12,377 bases of DNA from Anaerobacillus sp. (lineage in GTDB: Bacteria; Bacillota; Bacilli; Bacillales_H; Anaerobacillaceae). The translations under genes and the position numbers were made by a program. The notes beneath the pieces are model-generated. The model did not search any database. It worked only from the letters and a program-made list of their open reading frames with translations, and was not told where the DNA came from. Below, piece after piece: positions 1-7,219 of the stretch; position 1 is the stretch's first letter; each line of letters opens with the position of its first letter. The stretch lies in assembly GCA_007120055.1 (NCBI GenBank), contig SKOL01000556.1, forward strand, positions 1-12,377, written 5' to 3'.

Positions 1-670
1 CTTGGTAAACAAAAACAACTGCTAGTAATGGAATAATAGCAAGTAATGGCGAACGATAAATGACAATCAGCAATACAAGTACGAGCGCAATCGTAGAAAA
101 TAATAAAACTAAATCGGCATTTGAAAAAATAGCAATCGTGTCAGATGCAATGCCAGCTGGTCCAGTTATTTTTAGTGAACCCACCACTAGCTCTTGTTCA
201 CTAAATTTTTGTAGGGCTGTGATCGTATCATTAATTTCTGACATTTCTAATCCAGCGTAAAGAAAAGCTGGTAAAACGACAGTTGTTTCATCTTCTGATC
301 GAAAAGCTTCTTTTGCATGACTTGGAAAGCGATGAAAAGGGATTGTCGTTTGGATTGTTGTTAATTCATTTTCATCATCGGCTAACCATTCACTTACGTT
401 GTCTATTTCAGCGAAGCTCTCTTCGTCCCAACCAGCTTCATTATAAAACACCAGTAAGGCGAGTAACCCATTGTCCTCTTCAAAATACTCGTTTACTTTT
501 TCACTTGCAATCACTGATTTTGCGTTTTCAGGTAAGTCATCTTCACCTGTATTTACTGCATAATCATTTGCAGATGGAGCAGCGGTTAAGGCGCCAGCTA
601 AGACTACCCACAGTAGTAATATAATCCATACCCATTTTCGATTCGAAGAAAATTCAGCTAACTTTTTCAA
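1..670 (-). CDS. MMPL/RND-family membrane exporter, 5' part only
   Basis: The frame runs on the minus strand from a TTG at 670 to the window edge and gives 223 residues without a stop. No in-frame ATG or GTG lies between the TTG and the upstream stop, and a GGTGAGG stretch sits just before it, so TTG is the best start. Residues 13-31 form a first membrane helix. A roughly 150-residue extracytoplasmic part with many Glu and Asp residues follows, then TGPAGIASD (169-177) and two membrane helices from about 186, including IYRSPLLAIIPLL (204-216). That order, and the TGPAGI and YRSPLL motifs, are typical of the MMPL branch of RND transporters such as Bacillus YdfJ. These are thought to export lipids or small toxic molecules using the proton gradient; the substrate here is unknown. 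The family usually has about 700 or more residues, so most of the gene lies outside. It appears to be transcribed alone. Confidence 0.85.
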   Translation of the reverse strand, partial: MKKLAEFSSNRKWVWIILLLWVVLAGALTAAPSANDYAVNTGEDDLPENAKSVIASEKVNEYFEEDNGLLALLVFYNEAGWDEESFAEIDNVSEWLADDENELTTIQTTIPFHRFPSHAKEAFRSEDETTVVLPAFLYAGLEMSEINDTITALQKFSEQELVVGSLKITGPAGIASDTIAIFSNADLVLLFSTIALVLVLLIVIYRSPLLAIIPLLAVVFVYQ

Positions 671-696
671 TTTAATTTCCTCACCCTTTTTCTCGT

Positions 697-724
697 ATTT
701 TATTAAATTTACTTTAAACCTCAA
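697..724 (-). promoter_or_regulatory. Candidate sigma-A promoter of the MMPL gene
   Basis: On the minus strand TTGAGG (724-719) and TAAAAT (702-697) are separated by 16 bp. They lie 27 nt upstream of the TTG start. The match to consensus is moderate and the region is AT-rich, so this is a suggestion only. Confidence 0.35.
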
Positions 725-731
725 TTGGTTG

Positions 732-833
732 AATTTCATAATACCAATATATTAGCCACATCAAGCTACATCTAGTTGAGAGTGGTTCAACTAGATGTAG
801 CTTGATGTGGTGCTGAATCTAGATTATGAAATT
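732..833. repeat. Perfect 24-bp inverted repeat nested in an 11-bp outer inverted repeat
   Basis: The arms 756-779 and 787-810 are exact reverse complements over 24 bp with a 7-nt loop (GAGTGGT), giving a very stable hairpin or cruciform. Outside them AATTTCATAAT (732-742) and ATTATGAAATT (823-833) are also perfect reverse complements, so the whole 102-bp unit is nested and symmetric. No T-run follows on either strand, so it is not a classical terminator. It lies upstream of the MMPL promoter candidate. It could be a small non-autonomous mobile repeat (MITE-like), a regulatory cruciform or a protein site; the sequence alone does not decide. Confidence 0.75.
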
Positions 834-1031
834 ATTAAATTAAGTACTATATAATTATATCTCAGTTCTTTCAATGGTTTCTGTATACCTCTGCACCTAT
901 ATAATATATCATTTATATATAAGTTACACATGAAAAAATACTTAATAAGAGACATGAAGAAGCATTATTAGGTGTATACAGAGGTACAGCTTCTGCATAT
1001 AGAAAAAAATCAGGAGGCAAAGTAAGACAGC
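811..1031. other. Gene-free AT-rich spacer with an imperfect inverted repeat
   Basis: I see no credible gene here. An imperfect inverted repeat joins 881-899 with 969-989: both arms contain CTGTA, CCTCTG and CACCTA and differ only by a 2-bp and a 4-bp insertion. Between the arms is a very AT-rich stretch (about 898-922). On the plus strand 923-1054 is open for 43 codons but has no start codon and ends inside the next terminator. It may be a decayed gene end or chance. Confidence 0.4.
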
Positions 1032-1069
1032 AAAAAGCTCCTGCATCAAAATGATACAGGAGCTTTTTT
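1032..1069 (-). terminator. Rho-independent terminator of the LysM gene (possibly bidirectional)
   Basis: Arms 1032-1048 and 1052-1068 pair around the core GCTCCTG/CAGGAGC, with an A-run on one side and a T-run on the other. The one imperfect position is C-A on the plus strand but G-U in the minus transcript. The hairpin is therefore better in the direction of the LysM gene, which ends at 1077. Confidence 0.85.
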
Positions 1070-1076
1070 AAAAGCG

Positions 1077-1649
1077 TTATTTTAGTGGAATGACAATTTT
1101 CGATCCAACTGTTAATTCATACGGATCTTCATTCGGATTTGCTTCAATTAATTCGTCCACACTAACACCATCATAAGCACTTGCGATTTCATTGAAAGTG
1201 TTACCCGGTTGAACTGTATGATACAAGTAATCTTGACCAGAGGTGCGCTCTTTGTCAACAACAACGATGTCTGAGCCGATCGTTAATGAATAAGGATCAA
1301 CTTTAGGATTTAATTTTACTAAATCATCTACAGTAACACCGTCATAAACTTCAGCGATACTTGCAAACGTGTTCCCTGGCTGAATGACATGTGTTACAAC
1401 ATTATTGTTAGATCTCTCTTCCTCGCCAGTTGGAATCTCAATTTCTGCTCCAACAGGAATGGCGCGAGCATCATATTCATTCGCATCCACTAAATCTTCT
1501 GAAGTTACTTCACTTAATTCTTGGGCTATTCCCCAATAAGTGTCACCTGGTTCTACTGTTACAGTTTCGGACTGTGCTGAAACGCCGATAGCCCCAAAGA
1601 CTAACCCAACACCTAGAGTTGGAACTATTAATCTTTTGGCTTTCTTCAT
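1077..1649 (-). CDS. Secreted protein with three LysM repeats
   Basis: The 190-residue product starts at the ATG at 1649, which has a perfect AAAGGAGG ribosome binding site 8 nt upstream. The same frame is open 22 codons further, but no ribosome site supports that longer start. Residues 1-25 form a signal peptide (KKAKR, a hydrophobic core, cleavage likely after GVSA). Three LysM modules follow at about 29-73, 85-131 and 142-188. Each opens with V-x-PG-(D/N)-T and ends in a VG-x-x-I or IG-x-x-I motif before the last strand. LysM binds N-acetylglucosamine-containing glycans such as peptidoglycan. There is no hydrolase domain, so the protein probably coats or scaffolds the wall or spore, or targets a partner. 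It is divergent from the LysM-GH18 gene, with a 298-bp spacer. The modules are more similar to each other in the second and third copies than in the first. Confidence 0.85.
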   Translation of the reverse strand: MKKAKRLIVPTLGVGLVFGAIGVSAQSETVTVEPGDTYWGIAQELSEVTSEDLVDANEYDARAIPVGAEIEIPTGEEERSNNNVVTHVIQPGNTFASIAEVYDGVTVDDLVKLNPKVDPYSLTIGSDIVVVDKERTSGQDYLYHTVQPGNTFNEIASAYDGVSVDELIEANPNEDPYELTVGSKIVIPLK

Positions 1650-1828
1650 GTCTAACTCCTCCTTTAATAGTAACGGTATATTAATTACATACCTTTTTAT
1701 AGATTTTTTAAACATAAATCTAATAATTTAGTAGAGGGTAATTGCTAGAGTTTCAGCAGTAGTAATAGAGTCAGTTAATCATGCAAATGTCCATCTCAGG
1801 AGGACAAATAAGCGAAAAGTCCACGAGC

Positions 1829-1841
1829 GGTGTCAGACACC
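1829..1841. repeat. GTGTCAGACAC near-palindrome, copy 1
   Basis: GGTGTCAGACACC is an odd-centred palindrome in the divergent spacer between the two LysM genes. It is flanked by CACG (1822-1825) and CGTG (1843-1846), which extend the hairpin. A second small hairpin GTGAA/TTCAC (1844-1857) overlaps it. The same 11-base core recurs at 6598-6608 (central T) and 7244-7254. Confidence 0.7.
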
Positions 1842-1875
1842 ACGTGAAACAATTCACATATCCATTATTTACTTC

Positions 1876-1945
1876 TAACAATCTCTGAGACTATCAATTA
1901 AGATGATAAAGTAAGACAAAAATTAAATACGAGGAGAGATTGTTA
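1876..1945 (+). promoter_or_regulatory. Inverted repeat overlapping the GH18 ribosome binding site
   Basis: TAACAATCTCT (1876-1886) is the exact reverse complement of AGAGATTGTTA (1935-1945). The right arm lies between the GAGGAG ribosome binding site (1931-1936) and the ATG at 1948, and covers the last two bases of that site. If the transcript starts upstream of 1876, the leader could fold so that the translation start is partly occluded. No clear promoter was found in this spacer, so the transcript start is unknown. Confidence 0.45.
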
Positions 1946-1947
1946 AG

Positions 1948-3504
1948 ATGAAGTTTAAAAAGGCAATATCTATATTACTTACTTTGATATTGGTTTTATC
2001 TTTATCTCCACTATATATGGTTGTTGAGGCGAAAAATCCAAACCAAAGAAGTAGTGTGGAACAAGCTACTATTGCGGTGGAAAAAGCAGAAGAGAACCGC
2101 ACGTGGGGTTATGTAAACAGTGCTCAAAATGAGATTGATAGTCTTGGCAATGGAAGACCGATTCGTGAAAGTAAACAAGATTTACAAAATCGTTTAGACG
2201 TCGTTAAAGTTGAGTTAATTGACAAAGACTCTAAGCAAAAGGAAGAAGAACCGATTAAAGAAGATCCTCCAAAGGAAGAGGTACCTGAAGAGCCGATAAA
2301 GGAAGAACCAAAAGAACAAGAACCTGAACAACCAAAAGAAGAGCCAGCTACGGAAGAAGAAGCTCAAGAAGCGGTCTATCACGTTGTTCAATCAGGTGAC
2401 ACTTTATGGCTTATTTCTTTAACATATGGTGTTAGCGTAGATGAAATTAAAGAGTTAAACAACTTAACAACTGACATGATTTTCGTTGGACAAAAATTAT
2501 TAATTGTTGAAGGAACTACAGTCGTCGAAGAAAAAGACGAGCTTAAAGACCTTATCATCCTTGGTTACTATACAAAGTATTGGAGCACTGATTTAGGCTC
2601 TTACAATTCATTAACTACTCATCACGAGTATTTAAACACAATTGCAACGGCAAGTGTAGATGTAAATTATGATGGGAGCATTACTGGTTTTATTCCACAT
2701 GAAGCACTTGATTTTTCAAATGACAATGATGTGTTTACGTATGCAACATTCCAAAATCACTTCGATCCAGATTTAACGAGAGCGATTTTCACAAATTCAT
2801 CTTTACAGGAAAAAGTCATTTCAAACATGGTTTCATTTGTGAAAGAACATGGATATAAAGGTGCAAACTTAAACTTTGAAAATATGCATGCTTCTGACCG
2901 TTCATTATTCAATTATTTTGTTGAAAAAATGACAGAAGCCTTCCATCAAGAAGGATACCCTGTAATGGTTTCTGTTCCGGCAAAAACTTGTGATTGCGCA
3001 ACATGGGCATGGAGTGGAACATTTGATTTTGAATTTTTAGGCAACAGTAATGTCGATTATATTCAATTGATGTCTTATGATCAGCACGGTGCATGGAGTA
3101 GTCCAGGACCAATTGCTGGCTATGATTGGATGCAAGTAGTTTTAAATTATGCAACAACTCATATTGCTTCCGAAAAAATCTTATTAGGCTTACCAGGGTA
3201 TGGATATGACTGGAATACGTCTAAAAACTCTGGACACCGCGCACTTACGCTAAAACAAATTGATCAACTGATTGCGACACACAATCCAGAGATCAAGTGG
3301 AACACGAAAGAACAAACACCATACTTTCATTATGTCGATGCAAACGGAGAACACCATACTGTTTATTTTGACAACTTTGAGAGCTTATCAGCAAAAACTA
3401 GCTTAGTTTATGATTTTAATCTTGCAGGCGTATCGATGTGGCGAATGGGCCAAGAAAATGATATGTTCTGGTTGGCGGTTGAAGAAGGTTTAAAGAAATA
3501 TTAG
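1948..3504 (+). CDS. Secreted LysM + GH18 cell-wall/spore-cortex glycosidase
   Basis: This is a 518-residue protein with a signal peptide (1-28, ending VVEA). Residues 35-95 form a short helical module of the AVEKAE...LQ-x-RLD type, common in Bacillus surface proteins. A Glu/Pro/Lys linker (95-142) with repeated EEP and PKEE units follows, then one LysM (143-188) and a GH18 barrel (about 203-515). GH18 landmarks are YKGANLNFE (303-311) with the presumed catalytic acid Glu311, MSYDQH (375-380), LGLPGYGYDW (413-422) and AGVSMWRMG (493-501). It resembles the SleL/YaaH/YdhD group, which cuts peptidoglycan or cortex glycans after LysM targeting. Unusually, the Asp normally two residues before the catalytic Glu is Asn309, and the first Asp of the motif is Lys304. 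It may therefore be a weak enzyme or a binder. A strong terminator follows, so it is probably transcribed alone. Confidence 0.88.
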   Translation: MKFKKAISILLTLILVLSLSPLYMVVEAKNPNQRSSVEQATIAVEKAEENRTWGYVNSAQNEIDSLGNGRPIRESKQDLQNRLDVVKVELIDKDSKQKEEEPIKEDPPKEEVPEEPIKEEPKEQEPEQPKEEPATEEEAQEAVYHVVQSGDTLWLISLTYGVSVDEIKELNNLTTDMIFVGQKLLIVEGTTVVEEKDELKDLIILGYYTKYWSTDLGSYNSLTTHHEYLNTIATASVDVNYDGSITGFIPHEALDFSNDNDVFTYATFQNHFDPDLTRAIFTNSSLQEKVISNMVSFVKEHGYKGANLNFENMHASDRSLFNYFVEKMTEAFHQEGYPVMVSVPAKTCDCATWAWSGTFDFEFLGNSNVDYIQLMSYDQHGAWSSPGPIAGYDWMQVVLNYATTHIASEKILLGLPGYGYDWNTSKNSGHRALTLKQIDQLIATHNPEIKWNTKEQTPYFHYVDANGEHHTVYFDNFESLSAKTSLVYDFNLAGVSMWRMGQENDMFWLAVEEGLKKY

Positions 3505-3515
3505 TATGAATGGGA

Positions 3516-3548
3516 AGATGCAGTGCACTAAGCGCTGCATCTTTTTTT
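3516..3548 (+). terminator. Rho-independent terminator of the GH18 gene
   Basis: AGATGCAGTGC (3516-3526) pairs with GCGCTGCATCT (3532-3542) through one G-U wobble. The loop is 5 nt and a run of seven T follows immediately. Confidence 0.9.
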
Positions 3549-3682
3549 AATGAATATACTATAAATCTACTTGAAGATTTTATTGTTAGACGTTGTGAAG
3601 CTAAGATTACCTTTTTCCCCTTATATTGCTAAAAATGGCACGTTATATCGATATTTATTTTTACTTTCTTTAAAATTTACTA

Positions 3683-3711
3683 TTGAATAATTATACTTTA
3701 CGATGTAATAT
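3683..3711 (+). promoter_or_regulatory. Candidate promoter of the YjiH/aminotransferase unit
   Basis: TTGAAT (3683-3688) and TAATAT (3706-3711) are spaced by 17 bp, about 80 nt upstream of the YjiH-type start. Each hexamer is a moderate match to the sigma-A consensus. Other AT-rich choices exist nearby. Confidence 0.35.
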
Positions 3712-3789
3712 TATTAAAAGATTACGTGTCTCGAATTATAAAGCAGCTAGACAACATAATTTATTACTAACAAGATGGAGGAAAAGTTA

Positions 3790-5181
3790 ATGGAAGGTTC
3801 ATTAAAAACATTAGATAAAAAAACGGAGAATCAACCTAAGTCATTCTCGTTAAAACAGTATTTAAAATTTATCATTCCCTCTTTATTAGGGGTTTTACTT
3901 TTTCTAGTTCCTATTTCAGTAGGAGACAAAGTAACAATTGGACTTGGAGTTTTTGCGGAGCTTTTACAAAATGCAATCGCAGACTACATTCCGTTATTCA
4001 TGACGATTGTGATTTGTTTATCAGTAGTAGGTAGTTTAGTAGTTAAATGGTTTCAACCTGCATCGCTGAAAAAAAATGCTTTTTTACTTAGTTTATTTGA
4101 TATTAGTGGTTTTTGGTTAACGTTAAGAGCTTTAGGGGCAATTTTTGCAGTACTAACTTTAACAGAACTGGGCCCAGAATTTATTAATTCTCCTTTTACA
4201 GGTGGAGTTGTACTATATGAATTAGTCCCAGTGTTAATGGTTTGGTTTTTATTTGCGAGTTTATTTATGCCTCTATTACTAGAGTTTGGTTTTATGGACT
4301 TTATTGGTGCTGTTGTACGTAAAGTGATGCAGCCTTTATTTAAGTTACCAGGACGTTCATCTGTTGATGCAGTTGCGTCTTGGATGGGGAGCGGAACTGT
4401 TGGGGTGTTATTAACTACACAGCAATATGAAGCTGGATATTACACAAAGCGTGAAGCTGCAGTAGTTGCGACTAACTTCTCTATTGCATCGATTGCTTTT
4501 AGTTTAGTGATTGCGAAATTCATTGGAATGGATCACATGTTTATACAATTTTATGCAACGGTGATTGTTGCAGGCTTGATTGCAGCGATTATTTGTCCAA
4601 GAATTCCACCACTTTCCTTAAAAAAGGATACGTATTATGAACCGGTTGGTAAACAAATAAATGAAGAAGTACCAAGTGGAATTTCAAGCTTCAGGTGGGG
4701 AGTTGAAAAGGCTGTTGAAAAAGCTGAAAAAGTAACAAGTATGCGTCAAATCGTATATAAAGGAATAACGAATGTTTTAGATATTTGGTTAGCGTTAATC
4801 CCATTAGTTATGGCATTAGGAACAGTTGCCTTAATTTTGGCTGAATATACACCTATTTTTACGTACTTATCTTATCCGTTTGTTCCATTATTAAGTTTAC
4901 TAGGATTACCAGAAGCTCAAGCAGCCGCACCGGCGATGATCGTTGGATTTGCAGATATGTTTTTACCAGCAGTTATCGGAAGTGGAATTGAATCAGAAAT
5001 TACTCGTTTTGTAATTGCGGTTGTTTCAGTATCACAGCTCATTTACATGTCAGAGATTGGTATTCTATTAATTAAATCTAAAATTCCAATTAAATTCTGG
5101 GAATTATTCGTGATTTTCATTCAAAGAACGCTCATCACTTTACCCGTGGCAGCGATCATGGCACATCTATTGTTTTTCTAA
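3790..5181 (+). CDS. YjiH-family Gate-domain membrane protein, putative transporter
   Basis: This is a 463-residue integral membrane protein. The first ATG (3775) has no ribosome binding site and is itself part of the ATGGAGG that serves the ATG at 3790 (GGAGG, 8-nt spacing), so 3790 is chosen. After a polar N-terminus there are roughly ten hydrophobic segments. Two Gate-type (nucleoside-recognition) regions are visible: about 186-245, with GRSSVDAVASWMGSGTVG, and about 375-430, with PAMIVGFADMFLPAVIGSG. A charged cytoplasmic loop (about 278-322) lies between them. Gate-domain proteins are thought to move nucleosides, metals, amino acids or peptides; the YjiH branch has no firmly known substrate. 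The next gene is an aminotransferase 80 bp downstream on the same strand, which suggests an amine or amino acid as cargo. That link is inference. Confidence 0.8.
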   Translation: MEGSLKTLDKKTENQPKSFSLKQYLKFIIPSLLGVLLFLVPISVGDKVTIGLGVFAELLQNAIADYIPLFMTIVICLSVVGSLVVKWFQPASLKKNAFLLSLFDISGFWLTLRALGAIFAVLTLTELGPEFINSPFTGGVVLYELVPVLMVWFLFASLFMPLLLEFGFMDFIGAVVRKVMQPLFKLPGRSSVDAVASWMGSGTVGVLLTTQQYEAGYYTKREAAVVATNFSIASIAFSLVIAKFIGMDHMFIQFYATVIVAGLIAAIICPRIPPLSLKKDTYYEPVGKQINEEVPSGISSFRWGVEKAVEKAEKVTSMRQIVYKGITNVLDIWLALIPLVMALGTVALILAEYTPIFTYLSYPFVPLLSLLGLPEAQAAAPAMIVGFADMFLPAVIGSGIESEITRFVIAVVSVSQLIYMSEIGILLIKSKIPIKFWELFVIFIQRTLITLPVAAIMAHLLFF

Positions 5182-5190
5182 ATATTATGA

Positions 5191-5246
5191 TAAGATGATG
5201 ACTAGTTAGAGGTAGTCCCTCTACATTGTCATCATCTTAGTATTTT
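5191..5246 (+). terminator. Intra-operon hairpin with T-run (attenuator or partial terminator)
   Basis: TAAGATGATGAC (5191-5202) pairs perfectly with GTCATCATCTTA (5228-5239). An inner stem TAGAGG/CCTCTA (5207-5212 with 5218-5223) continues it. TATTTTT follows at once, and the next gene's GGAGG begins at 5248. No promoter fits between the hairpin and the aminotransferase start. The structure therefore more likely sets the expression ratio or protects mRNA than fully separates the two genes. Confidence 0.65.
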
Positions 5247-5261
5247 TGGAGGTATTATAAA

Positions 5262-6575
5262 TTGGCAAAAGATTGGAGTCATCTTGTACAAAATATGTCA
5301 GACCTTTTAGCACCAAGCATGGCGAAGGACCACCCAAACCTTCCAGTAATTAAAGAAGAAGGGTGTTATTACTATGGTGTTGATGGGAAAAAATATTTAG
5401 ATTTCACATCAGGGATTGCAGTAACAAATGTAGGGCATCGCCACCCGAAAGTCGTTCAAGCAATGAAAGAAGGAGCAGATAGTCTAGCACATGGCCCTTC
5501 TGGTGTGATTATTTATGAATCGATTTTAACGTTAGCAGAACGTTTAGCTAAAAAACTCCCTGGAAACTTAGATTGTTTCTTTTTTAATAATAGTGGGGCA
5601 GAGGCAATAGAAGGAGCTATCAAATTAGCAAAACATGTAACCAAAAGACCGTATGTTGTCTCTTTTTTAGGTTGTTTCCACGGTCGTTCGATGGGGGCAT
5701 TAAGTGTAACTACATCAAAGAGTAAATATCGTAAATTTTTACAACCACATGGTTCTTACCAAGTTCCATATGCGAATACTGCTGATTGTCCAGAAGGTGC
5801 AGATCCAGAACAGTATGTTGTGGAAAAGTTGGAACAAGATTTCAAACGATTATTTAACCATCAAGTGACTCCTGAAGAAGTTGCAGCAGTGATTGTTGAA
5901 CCTGTACTTGGAGAAGGTGGATATATTATTCCACCAAAAGCATGGCTTAAAAAAGTAAGAGAAATTTGCGATCGTCATAACATTTTATTAATATTTGATG
6001 AAGTCCAAACTGGATTTGGTCGTACTGGAGAATGGTTTGCGGCACAAACTTTTGATGTGACCCCAGACATTATGGCTCTAGCTAAAGGAATTGCCAATGG
6101 ACTTCCACTAAGCGCAACGGTTGCTTCCAAAGAATTAATGAAACAATGGCCTTTAGGAAGTCATGCAACGACATTTGGTGGAAACCCGATGGCATGCTCG
6201 GCAGCACTTGCTGTTTTAGACGTAATTGAAGAAGAAAACCTTTTGGAAAACACAAAGCAGATGGGTGCTTATGCCGTTGAAAAGTTACATGAATTGAAAG
6301 AAAAGCATTCAGTGATCGGCGATATTCGTGCGGTTGGTCTAATGATTGGAATTGAAATTATTGACCCGAAAACAGCAGAACCAGACGGAGAAGCGCTTTT
6401 TAAAATTTTAGATTTAGCGTTAGAGAACGGTGTACTTTTCTATTTCTGTGGAAATCAAAGTGAAGTCATTCGTATGATCCCACCACTAACAATTACGAAA
6501 GAACAAATCGACGATGGTTTAAGAATGCTTGATCAAGCATTGACGACTTATGAAGAAAGTAAAAAAGAAAATTAA
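5262..6575 (+). CDS. Class III PLP-dependent aminotransferase (GABA-transaminase-like)
   Basis: The 437-residue enzyme starts at TTG 5262, with GGAGG 9 nt upstream. Fold type I class III motifs are clear: [15 protein letters not shown] (109-123, phosphate binding), CFHGRS (138-143, ring stacking), EPVLGEGG (213-220), [12 protein letters not shown] (245-256, Asp246 to the pyridine nitrogen) and ALAKGIANG (272-280, Schiff-base Lys275). TTFGGNP (303-309) completes the site. The length and the GxGEGG and FDEVQ motifs fit 4-aminobutyrate and related omega-amine or omega-amino-acid transaminases, which pass an amino group to a 2-oxo acid such as 2-oxoglutarate. The exact donor cannot be read from sequence; ornithine, diaminobutyrate or other amines are possible. 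It probably shares a transcript with the upstream YjiH-type membrane protein and is followed by a terminator. Confidence 0.88.
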   Translation: MAKDWSHLVQNMSDLLAPSMAKDHPNLPVIKEEGCYYYGVDGKKYLDFTSGIAVTNVGHRHPKVVQAMKEGADSLAHGPSGVIIYESILTLAERLAKKLPGNLDCFFFNNSGAEAIEGAIKLAKHVTKRPYVVSFLGCFHGRSMGALSVTTSKSKYRKFLQPHGSYQVPYANTADCPEGADPEQYVVEKLEQDFKRLFNHQVTPEEVAAVIVEPVLGEGGYIIPPKAWLKKVREICDRHNILLIFDEVQTGFGRTGEWFAAQTFDVTPDIMALAKGIANGLPLSATVASKELMKQWPLGSHATTFGGNPMACSAALAVLDVIEEENLLENTKQMGAYAVEKLHELKEKHSVIGDIRAVGLMIGIEIIDPKTAEPDGEALFKILDLALENGVLFYFCGNQSEVIRMIPPLTITKEQIDDGLRMLDQALTTYEESKKEN

Positions 6576-6581
6576 TTAGTA

Positions 6582-6632
6582 GGAGGGTAGGACAAAAGTG
6601 TCTGACACTTTGTTTTGTCCCACCCTCTTTTT
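6582..6632 (+). terminator. Terminator with the GTGTCTGACAC palindrome in its loop
   Basis: Arms 6582-6597 and 6613-6628 (GAGGGT-x-GGACAAAA with TTTTGTCC-x-ACCCTC) pair with one A-C mismatch. T bases run through 6632. The top of the stem contains the near-palindrome GTGTCTGACAC (6598-6608), copy 2 of the recurring element. Confidence 0.85.
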
Positions 6633-6752
6633 AAATTATTTTTGCTCAATATTTCACAAATTATCTACAGTATTTTTTGTAGTATAGGTTATTATATAAG
6701 TGTATACAATTATTTCCATTATCGAAAGATACTATTGAAGGGAGTAATTTAA

Positions 6753-7202
6753 ATGCCAAAAACAGTTTTTAAAGCTTCAGCACACCTACAAGAAGGTGTA
6801 AAAGTGTTAGCTCGTTCTCGCAACTTTGAGTTTACGATTGATGAACCTGAAAGTTTAGGAGGTACCGATACTGGAATGAATCCAGTAGAAGTGACCTTAG
6901 CTGCTCTAGGAGCTTGCCAAGCAATTGTTGCTCGCGTTTATGCGAAAAAATTTAAATTAAAGTTCGATGATTTATGGGTAGAGCTTGAGGGAGATTTAGA
7001 TACTGACGGCTTTATGAATATTTCAGATGTCCGTAGGGGCTTTTCGGAGATTCGCTACAATCTTCATATTAAAACAGACGCACCGAAGGAAAAGGTAGCT
7101 GAATTTGTTGCATTTATTGAAAAAACTTGTCCAGTCGGGGATACAATTGCCAACCCCGTGTCTGTAAAGCTTAACGATATTATTATTGAACCTACTGAAT
7201 GA
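6753..7202 (+). CDS. OsmC/Ohr-family protein (YhfA-like)
   Basis: The 149-residue protein starts at ATG 6753, with AAGGGAG 8 nt upstream. It matches the OsmC fold: a strand-rich N-terminus, GGTDTGMNPVEVTLAALGACQA (36-57) and TCPVGDTIANP (125-135). Both redox cysteines of the family are present, Cys55 (peroxidatic position) and Cys126 (resolving position). Family members reduce organic hydroperoxides with thiol reductants. The YhfA-like branch, which the sequence resembles more than Ohr or OsmC proper, is less well studied, so the substrate is uncertain. It stands alone between two terminators and converges on the DsbA-like redox gene. No convincing promoter was identified in the 120-bp upstream spacer, though several TATA-like stretches are there. 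Confidence 0.82.
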   Translation: MPKTVFKASAHLQEGVKVLARSRNFEFTIDEPESLGGTDTGMNPVEVTLAALGACQAIVARVYAKKFKLKFDDLWVELEGDLDTDGFMNISDVRRGFSEIRYNLHIKTDAPKEKVAEFVAFIEKTCPVGDTIANPVSVKLNDIIIEPTE

Positions 7203-7219
7203 AATTCGTTTTAAAATAA

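Noticed and set aside
60..624. Plus-strand open frames opposite the MMPL gene
   Set aside because: They are antisense to a clear MMPL coding frame, have low-complexity or unconvincing composition and no ribosome sites.
930..971. Thirteen-residue peptide frame MKKYLIRDMKKHY
   Set aside because: No ribosome site, no similarity I recognise, and it lies in a repeat-rich spacer.
3775..3789. Start of the YjiH-type gene at the first ATG (3775)
   Set aside because: That ATG has no ribosome site and is part of the ATGGAGG serving the ATG at 3790.
6633..6752. PerR- or OhrR-type operator and promoter upstream of the OsmC gene
   Set aside because: Several TTAT/TATA stretches exist, but none matches a known box or gives a properly spaced promoter pair.
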